From Daldinia sp. FL1419 (Eukaryota; Ascomycota; Sordariomycetes; Xylariales; Hypoxylaceae): a DNA stretch of 64,000 bases. The notes under the pieces are model-generated. The model did no database searches. It saw nothing but the letters and a program-made list of their open reading frames with translations, and had not been told where the DNA came from. Shown here one piece after another: positions 25,947 through 38,292 of this stretch (its first letter is position 1; each line of letters begins with the position of its first letter). The stretch spans positions 1 through 64,000 of the forward strand of contig MU623413.1 of the NCBI GenBank assembly GCA_025201765.1. Reading direction: 5' to 3'. A program made the position numbers and the translations under genes.

Positions 25947-26901
25947 TGTTTTTGATGTGTAGGGAATCGGTAGATTATAACAGCTATTCTATTTTATATC
26001 GAAAGACAATTGCAATTGAGATTACTGGAGAGCTTAGGAGTATGTTGATATATCTGAATTTGTATATTCTAGTTGTAATTCTGACGGGTTTAAAGTAGAG
26101 ACTTGGGACAATCGTTATAGTGACGTCACCGAATCGATCAAATGCAGGAGGGCACAAGGGCATAGGTTGATCGGAGCTTCCTTCTGGGATGGATGGAAGC
26201 TCCACCATATTAGATTCGTGGTTTCTTTCGTCTTATTAATCCGCCAAAAACTTCCCAACCTTTTCCTCATTTTAGCATGGGACGTAAATATTCATACCTG
26301 GAGCAGGCGTGCATACATGTCACCTTTGGTGGTATCTCATGAATACCTATGAGGTTGCCTAATAGGAAGGAATATCTCTTTCGTCGATATCTCTATAGGA
26401 GAATCATGACGATATTAACTGGACTTGGCACTCGTTGCACATCAGATAGCTTTCAGTCGGAGATCCACACAGCCCGAACGAACGACAATTCGAACTTTAA
26501 TCAATCTATTTCATTTCGTCTCTCATGACGCCGATCAGATTTACATCCGAGTTGAGGGACATTGTGAGTTGAATCTAGTATCTCTGCGGCGCGTAGAAAG
26601 ACGACCGGAGTGGATATAATGGTGTACCGGGAAAGTAGAGGAGAATTCACAAAACATCTTATTGGGGATAGCATTCAAGCATTCAATAAACTGGACGACT
26701 AATAACAACTCAAAAGATAAGACAACATAGTAAGCAATTCTCATTTCGGGGGTATATATCTGCTAACTATCCGTCATAATCCGTCCTGTTCCTTATATAT
26801 TGCTCATATGCATTATCATCTAAGTATGTGACGAGAATTGAAATCCCTTCCTCAGTTATTACCACCACCGTATTCGAAAAGGCTACCGTGACTGGAGTGC
26901 C
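25947..26901. other. Intergenic region, no gene seen
   Basis: Divergence is not involved here: both flanking genes are on the minus strand, so this holds the promoter of the 138-aa gene and the 3' flank of the Cys-rich surface-protein gene. Open frames are short and unrecognisable. Confidence 0.55.
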
Positions 26902-27645
26902 TTAGACCAGTAACGCAGCAATGACGGCAAGACCAGCCGCAATCTTGCCATCGGCTGTGAAGATGCCACCTGCCTGTTGGGATACGGTTGTAGTGACCAC
27001 AACGGTAGGGGCAGGGGTGACGGGTGCTTGGACATTTGAATCCACGGTGGTAGTTGGGTCGCTTGAGGTCTCTTCGCTGCTAGTCTCGCTGCTAGTGCTG
27101 GTTGAGCTTTCATGATGTATGGTGGATGTCGTTGTCCTTGTTGTCTTGAGGCTAGTAGTGGAAAAAATTTCATCATCAGCTGTAGTGCTGGTCAAACTCG
27201 GAAAGTTGCTGCTATCGTTGTCGCAGTCGTCACCAGGGTCACAGCAGTATCCATCACTGGTACATATGCCGAATTCTGGACAATAGTGAAGTCCATCGGC
27301 GCAGCATGTTCCAGTCAAGGGCATGCATAGGTCGCCGCACTCGGTCTCACCAATATCGCAGGAAGCCTCGTCGTCACTAGCCCCGCTGCACGTCTGGCCT
27401 TCGGGACAGCATGCGTTGGGAATGCAGTAATAGCCGTCGCGACAGTATTCGTCAGTGCCGTCGTTACAGCACACGCCATCTATAGGCATGCACCCATTCT
27501 CACAACGGACGCGACCAACGTCACAAGTTGCCAGGACGTTAAGAAGGTTGGTTTTGGCGAAGCTCTTCGGTAAACCTTCACGCGCTAGAGGCGTTGCGCC
27601 CATGACGGCCGGTGCGGCAAATAGGGCAAGAGTGAAGGCGTGCAT
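26902..27645 (-). CDS. Secreted Cys-rich, Ser/Thr-rich, probably GPI-anchored cell-surface protein
   Basis: A single exon of 247 aa from ATG 27645, chosen over upstream in-frame starts because it places the signal peptide MHAFTLALFAAPAVMGA first. Two tandem 46-residue modules follow, residues 41-86 and 96-141. Each has ten cysteines, eight at identical positions (1, 8, 12, 19, 20, 39, 40, 46) and two shifted by one residue (28/27 and 34/33), with shared CMPxxGxCCxDG and xxCCxxGxxC blocks. Residues ~145-215 are Ser/Thr-rich (TTRTTTSTIHH, STSTSSETSSEETSSD), suited to O-mannosylation. The extreme C-terminus is hydrophobic (KIAAGLAVIAALLV) after small residues, as in a GPI-anchor signal. The protein is expected at the plasma membrane or in the wall. 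It is not a CFEM domain by spacing. A ligand is unknown. Confidence 0.82.
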   Translation of the reverse strand: MHAFTLALFAAPAVMGATPLAREGLPKSFAKTNLLNVLATCDVGRVRCENGCMPIDGVCCNDGTDEYCRDGYYCIPNACCPEGQTCSGASDDEASCDIGETECGDLCMPLTGTCCADGLHYCPEFGICTSDGYCCDPGDDCDNDSSNFPSLTSTTADDEIFSTTSLKTTRTTTSTIHHESSTSTSSETSSEETSSDPTTTVDSNVQAPVTPAPTVVVTTTVSQQAGGIFTADGKIAAGLAVIAALLV

Positions 27646-30331
27646 GGCGTATTCTGATATCTTGGATGAGATACGTATAGACTTGATAACCGAGCACTTG
27701 GAACTTTGGCGGTGTGAAATTGAAAAAGCGCTTGGAAGGTAAATACACCACGATGGTGCCTGGGTAATCGCGTACCTTTTATCTTCTCTTCCCATCTCGC
27801 TCAAAATCCGAAGTGGTACAGCATCCTCACCGTATGAAAGCCTTGGCTATGTCGATGGGCTGAAAGGCCAAGCAACTAGCTTCATTTCCCGACCAGGGAG
27901 CTGCATGTCCAGAGTTGAATTACCATCTGCTCTGTTGTCACGCTTGACCTGGAGCCCCAATAGTTAGGCATCTTTCTCAACCAGGAGGCTTGGCGGGTCT
28001 GCATAGACTCGGGCGAACTCACCCCCGTGTGACTATTCGAAAGATAAAATCTGTGAGCTTAATTCAAAGAAGTCCCTTCAGATGGGATTTCGTGGATGAC
28101 TGGTTTATGGTGATTCAACAGGAAGTATAGATTGGATGTACTAGTCGACAAGAAAGCTTGGCATCGCCCGTGTTTGCCTCTGCTCTACATATCAGGTATC
28201 AGGGGGGGTATCCTCAAATTCGAGTCGCATTAATATTCACCAGAAGAAGTGAATGCGGAAATAAATTACACTTAAAGAGTATATTGAGGCACCACATATC
28301 AGGCACAGCAAACACGAAATTTCGCGTATGGCGAGAGGATGAATAAATGTTGCAAGCGTCTCTCGATAATTCTCTCGTCGGTCTCTAGAAGAGAGAAGTG
28401 AGGAGAGAAAAAGTCGCTATCTTGTGCTTTGCGAGCCTTAGTCTAGGCTGAATCAAAGATATTAGTCAAAGAGATTCCCGAGCTGAGTTAACCCCTGAAG
28501 GTTAACGGTATGGTTTTGGTAATAGTCGCGACTTTTCACCAATACCTGCTGTTGTTGAGATATCAGGGGGGGGCAGCTAGCCTTATTAGTAGAGCAAGGA
28601 TCTTGCTGGGCTGGCTGGGCTGGCTGGCTGGTCTACAGCCGCAATGCATCAACCCTGGTAAAAAAGACGCAAAAAATAGGTGCCAAGACACTGCTGAACA
28701 TCTCAAGGCCCATCAGAACGGTCTTGTTAGGCTTCACTCAGGGAAATAGGCTTGAGCGTTTATCTCGGTTGCTTCGAAGTGGCGATGCATCCATTGCTTA
28801 GCGCGCAACTTGGCATTTGACCAAATCATTTTGAACTCCAACTCTGGCGGGGGAGCAAGCGTGCATATTAGCCGTGTCGACTAAAATCCTTTTGGGCTGG
28901 AAAGTGTATTCGACATGTCAACCTTCACCAGCATAGAGCTTGGAGATAACCCGGCGGTGATGGAGCTAACAAGCAGCGACGACGCCATTCCACCCTTTCT
29001 CGGCTAACAGCCGCTGAAATTATCAAGGCATCGAAAATAACTTGGTTGAGGTAATATAGATCAAGTTCTTTGTGGACTAGAATCGCCGAGTCCCTTCTCG
29101 GCGTACATAGGTAAGTTGACATAGTAAGTATGTGTTTATCTACCTGCCTAAGTATCTTTAAGCTAAAGTTATGTCACTCATACAGCTATGATTGTAGCCC
29201 TAGTGCTATGATAGATTTGCTATTATCTGATTACTTGATCTCTCACCGGTATCCTGTCTTATAGTCTTATTATGCGTTGGTGTAGAATGCTTAGGATAAT
29301 CTGGAAAGCATCTTATTTACTTCTAGGTCATAGTGTCGAAACCATCTTACTAAAAAGGTATTTTCTGAGACGTTCTTGAGGTAATTTATATTCTTCCATG
29401 CGGATGAGGATAATCATGTTGGATAGTCCCACGTGGACATCTGATTATCACCTACCCCGGGTAGGCTTCGCGTTGGCGAAATATTACGACTGAGGCTCGA
29501 TCCTCAGGCGCCTTGCAACAGAAATTTACGAGGCAGCCTATAGCAGTATCTATTGATAATACGACGCGAGATGTTTCTGATGGCTGAACAAACGAAGATA
29601 GGCAGCGGATTAAACCATGTTTTCAAATCAACACACTACGGATTATCGGATCTTATAGCTACCTAGGTATCTGAGGCATATGATCGGACGGACTCGAGTT
29701 CTTAAACTCTAATAGAGAGGTTAACGATCAATGACGACGCGCCAACCTTAATGTCGCTAGTTCGAAATCAAAACATAATATGACAGCTCGCAAGGTAGGG
29801 TGATGAGATGATACCTATGTGTATGGCTTTGTGAGATTGCTACGGACAGAGTACCGCCTCGAACTCCGACCCTCATCTACCCAAATTCTTAAATCTCCTC
29901 GAGTGACGTGATTTGTATGATTCTTCAGGGATACCTTGGCTTGGATTTATGAATTCGACTCTGTCTTGCTTTCGTCGGAGCACTTCGGTAATCTAATAAG
30001 CCTGCAGGTTGCAGAGTGCATAGAGCCTATTTACTACACATATCCAGTAGCTATCGAGGAGAATATGTTTAGCATGTCTCATTATTCACTCACCTAGACA
30101 TCACGAAACCCCTGGGTGATCGACATTACGTATACTGAGGTATAGACTCTTGCTTTTCTTCCATTAGGTTATAAGGAGCCAACCCCCCGTTGTCTTGCAA
30201 TGAGGAGCTGGGCGTGATTATTGTCCGCAGAGCCAGTCTGGTTATCTTGAACCGATTGGTTATCTATCCTAAGAAGGTAACAGTCAATATCTCGACCTTT
30301 GTAGAACGACGCGGCTAAGAGGGCCTTCGAG
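27646..30331. other. Intergenic region between divergently oriented genes, no gene seen
   Basis: About 2.7 kb between the surface-protein start (-) and the transporter start (+). A TATA-like GATAAAAGG on the minus strand at about 27775-27783 lies ~130 bases upstream of ATG 27645. G-runs follow TATCA at 28200-28207 and 28562-28569, and GGCTGGCT repeats lie around 28606-28632. Short open frames (up to ~79 codons) are not recognisable. Confidence 0.55.
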
Positions 30332-32467
30332 ATGTCTATCTCGGCGGCGGACACCGTTACGAATTCCATCGATATCACGGGGGCGTGGGAGGATAAGGGG
30401 CTGTACGATGTCGATCTCGTTTACACATCTAAAGCCCCATCCAAGGAGAGCCTCAGCGAGGATGAGGACGAATACCCAACGGGACTTAAACTACACCTTG
30501 TAATCCTGTCCCTCTGTCTAGCTGTCTTCCTGGTGGCTCTCGACCAGACCATTATCGCCCCAGCGTTGGGAGCTATAACTGGTGAATATGGTAGCGTCAA
30601 GGATATCGGCTGGTATGGTAGCTCGTACCTATTGACATCCACCGCACTACAGCCATTATACGGAAAAGTATACCGTATCTTCGACATCAAGTTCTCGTTC
30701 CTAGGTGCTGTAGCGCTCTTCGAACTCGGCAGCTTGGTCTCGGCTATGGCACCGTCGTCTACTGCTTTCATCATCGGACGGGCCGTAGCGGGAATGGGCA
30801 GCGCGGGCCTGTTTTCTGGCTCCATCGTCATTTTGTCGTACACGCTACCTCTTCGGAGACGGCCTCTCATGTTTGGCATGTTCGGATGTATGTGGGGTAT
30901 TGCGTCTGTCGCCGGACCCCTGCTCGGCGGCGTTTTCACGGATCATCTTACCTGGAGATGGTGTTTCTACATCAACCTACCCATCGGAGGACTTGCGATG
31001 ATAGCGATTTTTTTCTTTTTGAAGATCGCCCGGGTTAATAATCCGGAGGGCCAGTCTGTTCTTAGGCGGGTCTTGGAATTGGATCTGATAGGAGCTGCGG
31101 TGTTGATTCCGGCGATTATTATGTTGCTACTTGCGCTCCAGTGGGGAGGCACCCAGTTTCCGGTATGTTTTATATCGATCGTTAATACGGTTGACCTTTT
31201 CGTGTATTACGGCTACTAACGACAGCTGTTGTGCACCGTAGTGGAACGACCGACGTATCATCGGGTTATTTGCTGGCGCTGGTGCCATGACGCTGGTTTT
31301 CATCGGCATTGAGCATTATCAACAGGACAAGGGCTTGCTACCTCCGAGGTTCTTTAAGGATCGCAATTTACTGTGCGCTATGTTGGTGAGTACACTCTTA
31401 AACGTATCTGTTATGCGTATGACGAGGGCTCAACGGTAACCCCAAGACCCGAGCCACTCCGTGAGACTTTCCGAAAAGGGTAATTACTAATTTGGGACGT
31501 AACAGTTCGCCGTCTTCTTCGGAGCTTCATTCTTCCCTCTAATTTATTATCTTTGTAAGCATTCTCTCTTTATTCTAACATTGGCAATATTCGGAGTATA
31601 CGTCTGACCCCGTCGCAGCCCTATATTTCCAAGCCATTCAGGGGGACAGTGCTGTCAGGGCGGGCATCAAACTCCTACCCCTCCTTATCTCCGTGGTCGT
31701 CAGCTCGATTATCTCCGGCGCCCTTATCACCGCGACCGGCCACTACAACCTCTTTATCCTAGTCGAGATCGCCATGGTCGCTGTCGGCGCGGGGCTCATC
31801 ACCACTTTGGATCTTCATACCCCGTTTGCTCGCTGGTTTGGATACCAGGTCCTCGACGGGCTTGGCGTCGGCGTCGGATTCCAGGCCGGAGTCGTGGTGG
31901 TGCAGAATGTAGTCTCGAGAGAGCTGGTTCCGCAGGCTACTTCTTGCGTGCAATTCTTTCAGGTTTGTCACATCATCCCCCCCCCAATATACGTTAGTCG
32001 AAAGAGCAACACATCTCTAAAAAGCGATGAATAAATAGTCCCTCGGCGGCGCCCTCTTCATAGCCGTCGCCCAAACCGTCTTCCAAAACGGCCTCATCAA
32101 GGGTCTAGCTCGCGATGCACCGCAAATCGACCCAAACATCTTCACGCATAGCGGCGCCTCCCAAGTCCGCCAAGTACTAGCGTCGATCAACCAAAGCCAC
32201 ATGCTCGACGCCGTGCTGAGCGCGTACATGAGCGGCCTCCGCCATACGTATTATATCTCTGCCGCGGCGGCTAGCGTCGCTTTCCTGGCCGCGCTAGGCC
32301 TCCAGTGGAAGAAGATTGAGAAGAGGGAAGGCGAGAACACGGTTGCAGCTGCGAGCGAGGTCTGGAGAGCGTGTACTCCGGCTCCCGAGTTTGATACATT
32401 TTGGGAGGGCGCAGGTGAGTTGGGAGCTGCGTCCAAGTTGCAAAAGAAGAGGCGCGGGTATCCCTGA
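30332..32467 (+). CDS. MFS transporter, DHA2-type (14-TMS) drug:proton antiporter
   Basis: Five exons, 30332-31162, 31242-31385, 31506-31554, 31619-31962 and 32039-32467, give 598 aa; introns are 64-120 nt with GT-AG ends. After a ~50-residue cytosolic N-terminus with an acidic patch (ESLSEDEDEYP), the first helix carries LAVFLVALDQTIIAPAL, the family D1 motif. GSSYLLTSTALQPLYGKVY is the loop 2-3 motif, and MWGIASVAGPLLGGVFTD followed by WRWCFYINLPIGG is the antiporter motif C and the hallmark of DHA2. The second half has the expected helices (IKLLPLLISVVVSSIISG; VLDGLGVGVGFQAGVVVV), and the C-terminal tail is basic. It probably exports a toxin, fungicide or secondary metabolite across the plasma membrane with proton antiport; the substrate is unknown and no biosynthetic genes lie beside it. 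It is convergent with the Argonaute gene, 454 bases apart. Confidence 0.93.
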
Positions 32468-32921
32468 GAAGAGGATTGTGAATCTTGGATAGCTGGATGT
32501 GAATCGACGGCCAGAATTTGGCATAAATGTACAATCGTTTGGCGCATGCTCGAGTATTAGTGTACCTAGTGTGTAAAATAAAAGAGGTCTGCTTTTGTAG
32601 ATGTCAGTAAGCCAACGTCAATATCACTATTATTTGTGTCAGACACATGCTTACTATCACATTGCTACGATTTTACACAAGTTAGCAGATATGAAGACTA
32701 ATAGATAAAACATCGGTTTGTAAACCAGCCCGCAACTTATTTTTAACATGACCTATACGTTTGCGTAATACGCTGTACTTCATTCTCTCTGCCGACTGCG
32801 AGACTGAACTCGGGCTAAATCCGATATAAGCATCGCCAATCAGCAATACTCATTCTCGTATACATTCCAACCGAGTTTCTCTGGAAAAATAAAACCAGTC
32901 AAATCCACATCGTACCGTGCC
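32468..32921. other. Convergent intergenic spacer (MFS / Argonaute 3' ends)
   Basis: 454 bases holding the two 3' ends. It contains AATAAAAGAG at about 32577, a possible polyadenylation signal for the transporter, and AAAAATAAAA at about 32885 near the Argonaute stop. No gene is seen. Confidence 0.5.
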
Positions 32922-35900
32922 TTAGATGTAGTACATAGTGTTCTCCAGGTTCTTGTGTATCTGCGCGGCTACCACCGAGGTCTGTGAGCTAGTCGTAGAC
33001 ATCGTCTCGGCACGCTCAAAGTAATCATCGAGGTAGAGGCGATGTCGAGTACACACTATGTCGGCGTAGTACGCTGGAGGACAAATACTGACAGCCTTTG
33101 TTGCTCGGCCGAAAAGATAACACATCTCATGCGTTAAGGCCTCGAGACTATTGGCCGCTTCGGATCCTTGGGATGAACGGAAGACCTCGTCTAGTAAAAC
33201 GGTGTAATGAGCCGGTCGGGCCGTGCCTATATAGAATTCATTGGTTAGCACAACGCATGGCGATGCTAGGAATGATGAAAGGAAATACCTTGTAGGGCTT
33301 GGTGAGCCGTGAGGAAGAAATCCCATACCACAGCTTGGGTGACTCCACGGTCGACTACTGTTCCACTCTTGATATTTCGTGATTTTGTCATGTGGTTGGG
33401 ATCGGTGGGATAGAAGCGGGTATGGTGTCTCTTGACTGACACCACAATGGAGATTTTAGGCTGCTGATTTGCGGGATATTTGCTGGCACACGCTTCTCGA
33501 ATAAAAGGAAGTTCCTTGTCCAAGACCTGCATGAATTGTCCTTCAGACACTCCATCTCGGAAGACAATAATGTTCTCAGGCAAAGTCTTGTTATGAAGCC
33601 TCCATAGATCTAGACGTGAAGCGAACTTGTCCTTCAATGTGTTGTCTAACATCTCAACCTTTCCTGCCTGGGACCAAGCTGCTGCAGGCCACTGGCCTAG
33701 ATCCCGATCAATGCTGGATACCATCCCAACCAAGCTTGGAAGGCCGGCTGAGCCGCCTCGTAAATTCGTCGGATGGGTTACATCGTACCCAAGGACCATT
33801 GTCTTACCATTTTTAATTATAGTGACGTCGTCCTTCAACTTGTGATTAACGCCACCCATCTTCAGGTTGACCTTCAAACCAACATTGGCAAAATATTGAG
33901 GACTCCCCTTAAGGATGTTAGATTTCAGCACACACACTGTGTGGTACCCGAATTCGACATCGCCCAAAATCTTTACACACTTATAGATTTCCTTGTCCGT
34001 CTTCTTACCTGGAAGGACGACGAACACGAACTGGGGCTGACTCTTTCGAAGCTCTTCGAATTTCTGTCTCAGACGAACAATGGCAGGCTCATTTCTTGAG
34101 CATTGAACCGTATTGTTCTGCAACGGTATTGGAGCATTTGCCATGTTAATGCCTGACTTTATCATAAACTGGACAAAGCTTTTCATAGCACCGGTAACGT
34201 CGTCTGGCGTTTGATTTTGGTAGAAATCGACGTTAATCCACGTCCATTTGGTAAGTGCACGACCAGGTTTGATGACTTTAACATTCGTCATATTCCAGCT
34301 CCCCTCGTTCACATAGGCGGCCTGCGGCTTGTTCGTTGAGCTCAGGTAGGATATCGTAGGTGGAAACAGTTCACGGCCCGTAACTGTAAGGAGCTCTTTA
34401 CCAGCGGTCACTTTGAAATCCGTCTATAGAACTTATTAGCAAAATCCAAGTCATGCCACATAGAAATGTAATCACTCACAAAAGCCTTGTTTCCATCTAA
34501 TCCCAGAGACCTGCGGCCTTCGTTCATAATGGACGTTGCGTTGGCCCAAGGCGATCGACAAGCAAATAAAATCATCTTACTCGTTTCATCGGGTGTTGTC
34601 TTACCCAGAAGGGTTTGGCCGGGAATAACCTCGACCAATTCCGCTGGCCAGTAGCTTGGCTTGGCCGTGCCGAATTTGACCACGGGAAGGCTAGCGTTTA
34701 CTTTGTATCCGTATCCTATGCAGATATTAGAATAAAATTCGCACGAAAATTTTTTTTCTTCAATACAAACTTTTCAGGTAATATTCGGCAACTGTACAGT
34801 AAGTATTTTCTTTCAAACCCTGGGGAGCAGGACCGGAGAGGAAAAAGGAGACCTCGTTGGGCCCAGCACCGGGGCGGGCCACCTTCGGGCCGTTTTTCTG
34901 ATTCCTGCTATCGTTGGGTGTAGCGAGGCCAGCAATTTGCTTCCTTATTACTCTCTCGCCAGAGCCCTGACCACTTTTCGCGCCCGGAGTTGTTTTCTCG
35001 GCAAGAATCTTGCAGTTACAACGTAGACCTGATAAAAGCTTATTCAGCCCCCCTAAATTGCCCATGTCGTAGTCTTTCATCAGGTCTGTTACTTTTCCGC
35101 TCGGACGGAACACGCCGTGGGATACATTTGCATTCAAAAGGACACGACCCGTGGTGAGTCGGGCACTTTGGAAGTAGCCGCGAATGACGGAGTTGTTGTT
35201 GGGATAGCCCAGGCTAGCAACTTCCGAAGGTAGGTCCAGTGGAAAATATCGGCTTCGGCCCACGGAAGCAATCTGATCACTGGATCGAGCTCGGTATCCG
35301 GTAATGATGCTGATTGCATCTATAGTGTCTATTAATTTCGGAAATGATTTGTCTCCCGTAGGATCTTGCATAGATCGGGCGTATGCTCTAAACTTATCCA
35401 TGTCGATGTCCGGTGCGTTGGAGAACTTGACATTGTAAACGTCATTCTTGCCTTCTCCTGTATATGGAATCTTGATCATCTGGTCTTCTGGTAATGGGAG
35501 TGCTTTCAAGGATATTACTTGACTCTTGAACTCGGTCACGTAAGGAATTCCCTTAGCAATCTGTTCAAGAGCCGACTTGACAATGTCTCTTAATTTTAAT
35601 CCTTTGGCTTCGCGTGGGCCATCACTCTTTTTACCAGGTTTCTTGGGACCTGGTTTAGCTTCTGGCTGATCTTCACCTTTCTTGGATTCCTTCTCATCCA
35701 ACGTCACTTGAAGGGTATACTTATATAGAGACGGCGTCTTGCCGACGTCCAGCGAGAAATAGTTAGTCCAAAGGGTCACCTCCGTACCCTTGTTACCGAA
35801 AGCGGGTCTGCAAGGCATGCGCTCTTCGACAGAAGACTTTGAGCCCTTGCTGGATGATAGCTTTAGGGCCGACATTTTAGCCGCCATTCCAAGGTCTTCA

Positions 35901-36332
35901 AGAATGCTATTCTCGAGCTTGGTAATGGTCGGATCCGGGAGCGGCACACTATTTGGCCTGCGATTATGTCAGTATCAAAATAAATCAGGGACGAACCCAA
36001 ACTCACTTGTATACTTCGCTTTCGCCAACGAATCCTCCTCGGCCACCACGCCCACCGCGGCCACCGCGTCCACCACGAAAATCACCGCCGCCTCGCCCCC
36101 CGCGAAAATCGCCACCGCCCCGTCCACCACGGAAGCCGTCTCCACCTCGTCCACCACCGCGATCTCCGCGAAAGTCTCCTCCCCTGCCGCGGCCTCCACG
36201 ATGGCCACCTCCTCCCTGGTCAAACCCAGAAAATGTGGCACTTCCACCGCCACGTCCGCCACGAGGGCCACCCCGTCCTCCACGGTCTCCACGGTCTCCA
36301 CGACCACGACCACCCCTACCACGGTCTGCCAT
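32922..36332 (-). CDS. Argonaute protein (RNA-silencing slicer, QDE-2-like)
   Basis: Five exons on the minus strand, 36332-36007, 35957-34771, 34715-34480, 34423-33289 and 33226-32922, give 1062 aa; introns are 49-62 nt with GT-AG ends. Residues 1-108 are almost entirely Gly/Arg/Asp (RGG, GRG and GGDFRGG repeats). The N domain begins near residue 150 (RPAFGNKGTEVTLWTNYF), the linker-1/DUF1785 block (GYFQSARLTTGRVLLNANVS) lies at ~365-390, PAZ at ~400-540 ending SYWPAELVEVIPGQ, and MID/PIWI at ~670-1040. The PIWI catalytic tetrad reads D797 (LGYDVTHPT), E840 (GKVEML), D873 (FRDGVSEGQF) and D1017 (PPAYYAD), so slicer activity is expected with Asp at the fourth position. It would bind small RNAs in quelling, milRNA or transposon silencing in the cytoplasm. 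The assignment to QDE-2 rather than another fungal Argonaute (e.g. an SMS-2 type) is uncertain. Confidence 0.96.
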
Positions 36333-36807
36333 ATCGACGCTGGCAGAGAACTTGGAAGAATGATCAAAAGGAACTATACTTGGGCTTGGTTAGGTATGTA
36401 ACTAAAGTTGTAAGATGCTAAATTTAGGACTGGTTTAGATGATAAAAGTGGTCTCTGGCAATCAACTGGCGAGGACATGCGACTGTGTACATAGATATGG
36501 ACTTAAGCGTCGGCAACGACAGGGAAGAGTTCAGGAACTTCACCCCAATATGTGTAGATAACACGGATGCTTAGCAGATGCCGGGTAAGGTATGTCAGTA
36601 GGAGTTAGATATGCCGATCTTGATGGGTCATAGGGTGCGGGAGGGGATTGAGACCCATAGACAGGACGTAAGATGACGATATTAATAGGGCTGTATAATG
36701 TAGGAATGGGTACCCGAGTGTAGCAAGAAGGGAATGTTCTTCTATAGAATGACCGTCATCAAAGGGCAAGTGTAGGTAGGTAGTATGTGAGTTTGCCTGT
36801 AGAAACT

Positions 36808-36897
36808 TGTTTGATCTGCTTGGTCTGCTTGGTCTGTTTGATCTGTTTGATCTGCTTGATCTGCTTGATCTGTTTGATCTGTTTGATCTGTTTGATG
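36808..36897 (+). repeat. 9-bp minisatellite, ten copies of TGYTTGRTC
   Basis: Ten contiguous 9-mers with only transition variants (TGTTTGATC, TGCTTGATC, TGCTTGGTC; the last ends in G). It lies 476-565 bases upstream of the Argonaute ATG, in its promoter or leader. The multiple-of-three period makes an artificial Lys-Gln-Ile open frame on the minus strand. Confidence 0.93.
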
Positions 36898-38259
36898 GTA
36901 AAGCAACAACAAAAGATGGGAGGCTGTAAGGGTCCTAGGGCTAATACATGGAAGTGCTGATTCATGAAGACAGTTACATACCTAGCCTACTTGAGGTAGA
37001 TACACCAGGCAAATACTGATTCGACTTGCGGTTAGCTTGATCTGTTTGGTCGCTCTTAGAGGCTCTATTGGGCAAAGAGGAAAAGAGGGGGGGTGAATTG
37101 TCGAGGGGTTCCTCCCTTATGAGGCTAGAGAAGCTAGAAGAGAAGGGGGGTTAAGAAGAGTTGTCTGCCAACAGCTTAAGGCGGACAATAATAAAGATGG
37201 AGAGAAACTAAAGACACCATGGACACCACGAGAAGTATGAAACTAGGTATAAAATAGGTAAGCCGATCGATCTAGTTAGCTTGCCAGCACCAAGGGTCCA
37301 TTTTTCTTTTCTTTTCTTTTTTTTTAAGAAAAAAGATACCTGCCTCCCAAGTACCTAATGCATGAGGTTTGTTAGTAGGTGCATATGTATGTGCATTGGA
37401 CCTTACACACCTCACTTATTATTACATAGGTAGGTACAAGGGCTCTCATAAGATCTGGGCTGTCACACAAAATACACAGGATGCATGTCACCACCCACAT
37501 CAGGAACGGGTACAATTTCTTAGCCTTACCTGATGGCTAGGTAATATCTGTTATGGCATTTTTAATTTTTGAACTGGTACTTGTTCTTTGCGATTCTACC
37601 CCTTCGCTTTATTATACAAAACCCAGCTTGTTTGAACACACGGATTTCTACATCGTGTACAACACAACACGCATCTCATTTAATACGTAGGTAGGTACCT
37701 ATGTAGGTAGTTACCTATTTTCTTATACGGTACTTGGCATCCAAGTATCGAATCTCTGCCCCGGTCGGGCAGCTAACCCGCTTAAGGCCCAATTTGGCGT
37801 TTTGGCGGTTCTACAGGAGGACCCGCGTACACGGATCGGAGCTGCAAGTTACCCCTGTATTAACCTATACCTATTACCCCTGTCTTTTCCTTGGCCCTAC
37901 GACTGCTGCTTCTTGCATAAACAGAACGTCACCGCGTCAACTCCGCACCAAAGAAAATTTCAAAAAATATTTGTTCAAAATACCGATATACTCGATGGCC
38001 TTCTTATATCCAACATTGCCTTTTTGTCTTTGCTAATGTGCCACTTTATCTATTTGACAAGAATGCTGGTCATATGAAAGAGTGATAGGATAACGATGAA
38101 AATTATTATACAGCCTTGGAATGTTTACATAACATCTTATGTACGTGTCTGCGTACATAAAACGATGGCGGGCATCCTTGTTCTATCCCCCCTCTTACAT
38201 AGTACACCGCTTAACCACCTTAACCTAGTTTACTTTTTCCACATGGGTCATCGTGATCG

Positions 38260-38260
<1 letters not shown>

Positions 38261-38290
<30 letters not shown>
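38261..38290 (+). repeat. (TG)15 dinucleotide microsatellite
   Basis: A perfect TG repeat in non-coding sequence. Confidence 0.95.

Positions 38291-38292
<2 letters not shown>

Noticed and set aside
35953..36363. Pro/Arg-rich plus-strand frames and an acidic Val/Glu-rich minus-strand frame opposite the Argonaute N-terminus
   Set aside because: They are shadow frames of the GGN-CGN repeats encoding the RGG tail.
36808..36897. Possible CRISPR-like array
   Set aside because: The units are contiguous 9-mers without spacers, in a eukaryotic genome; it is a minisatellite.
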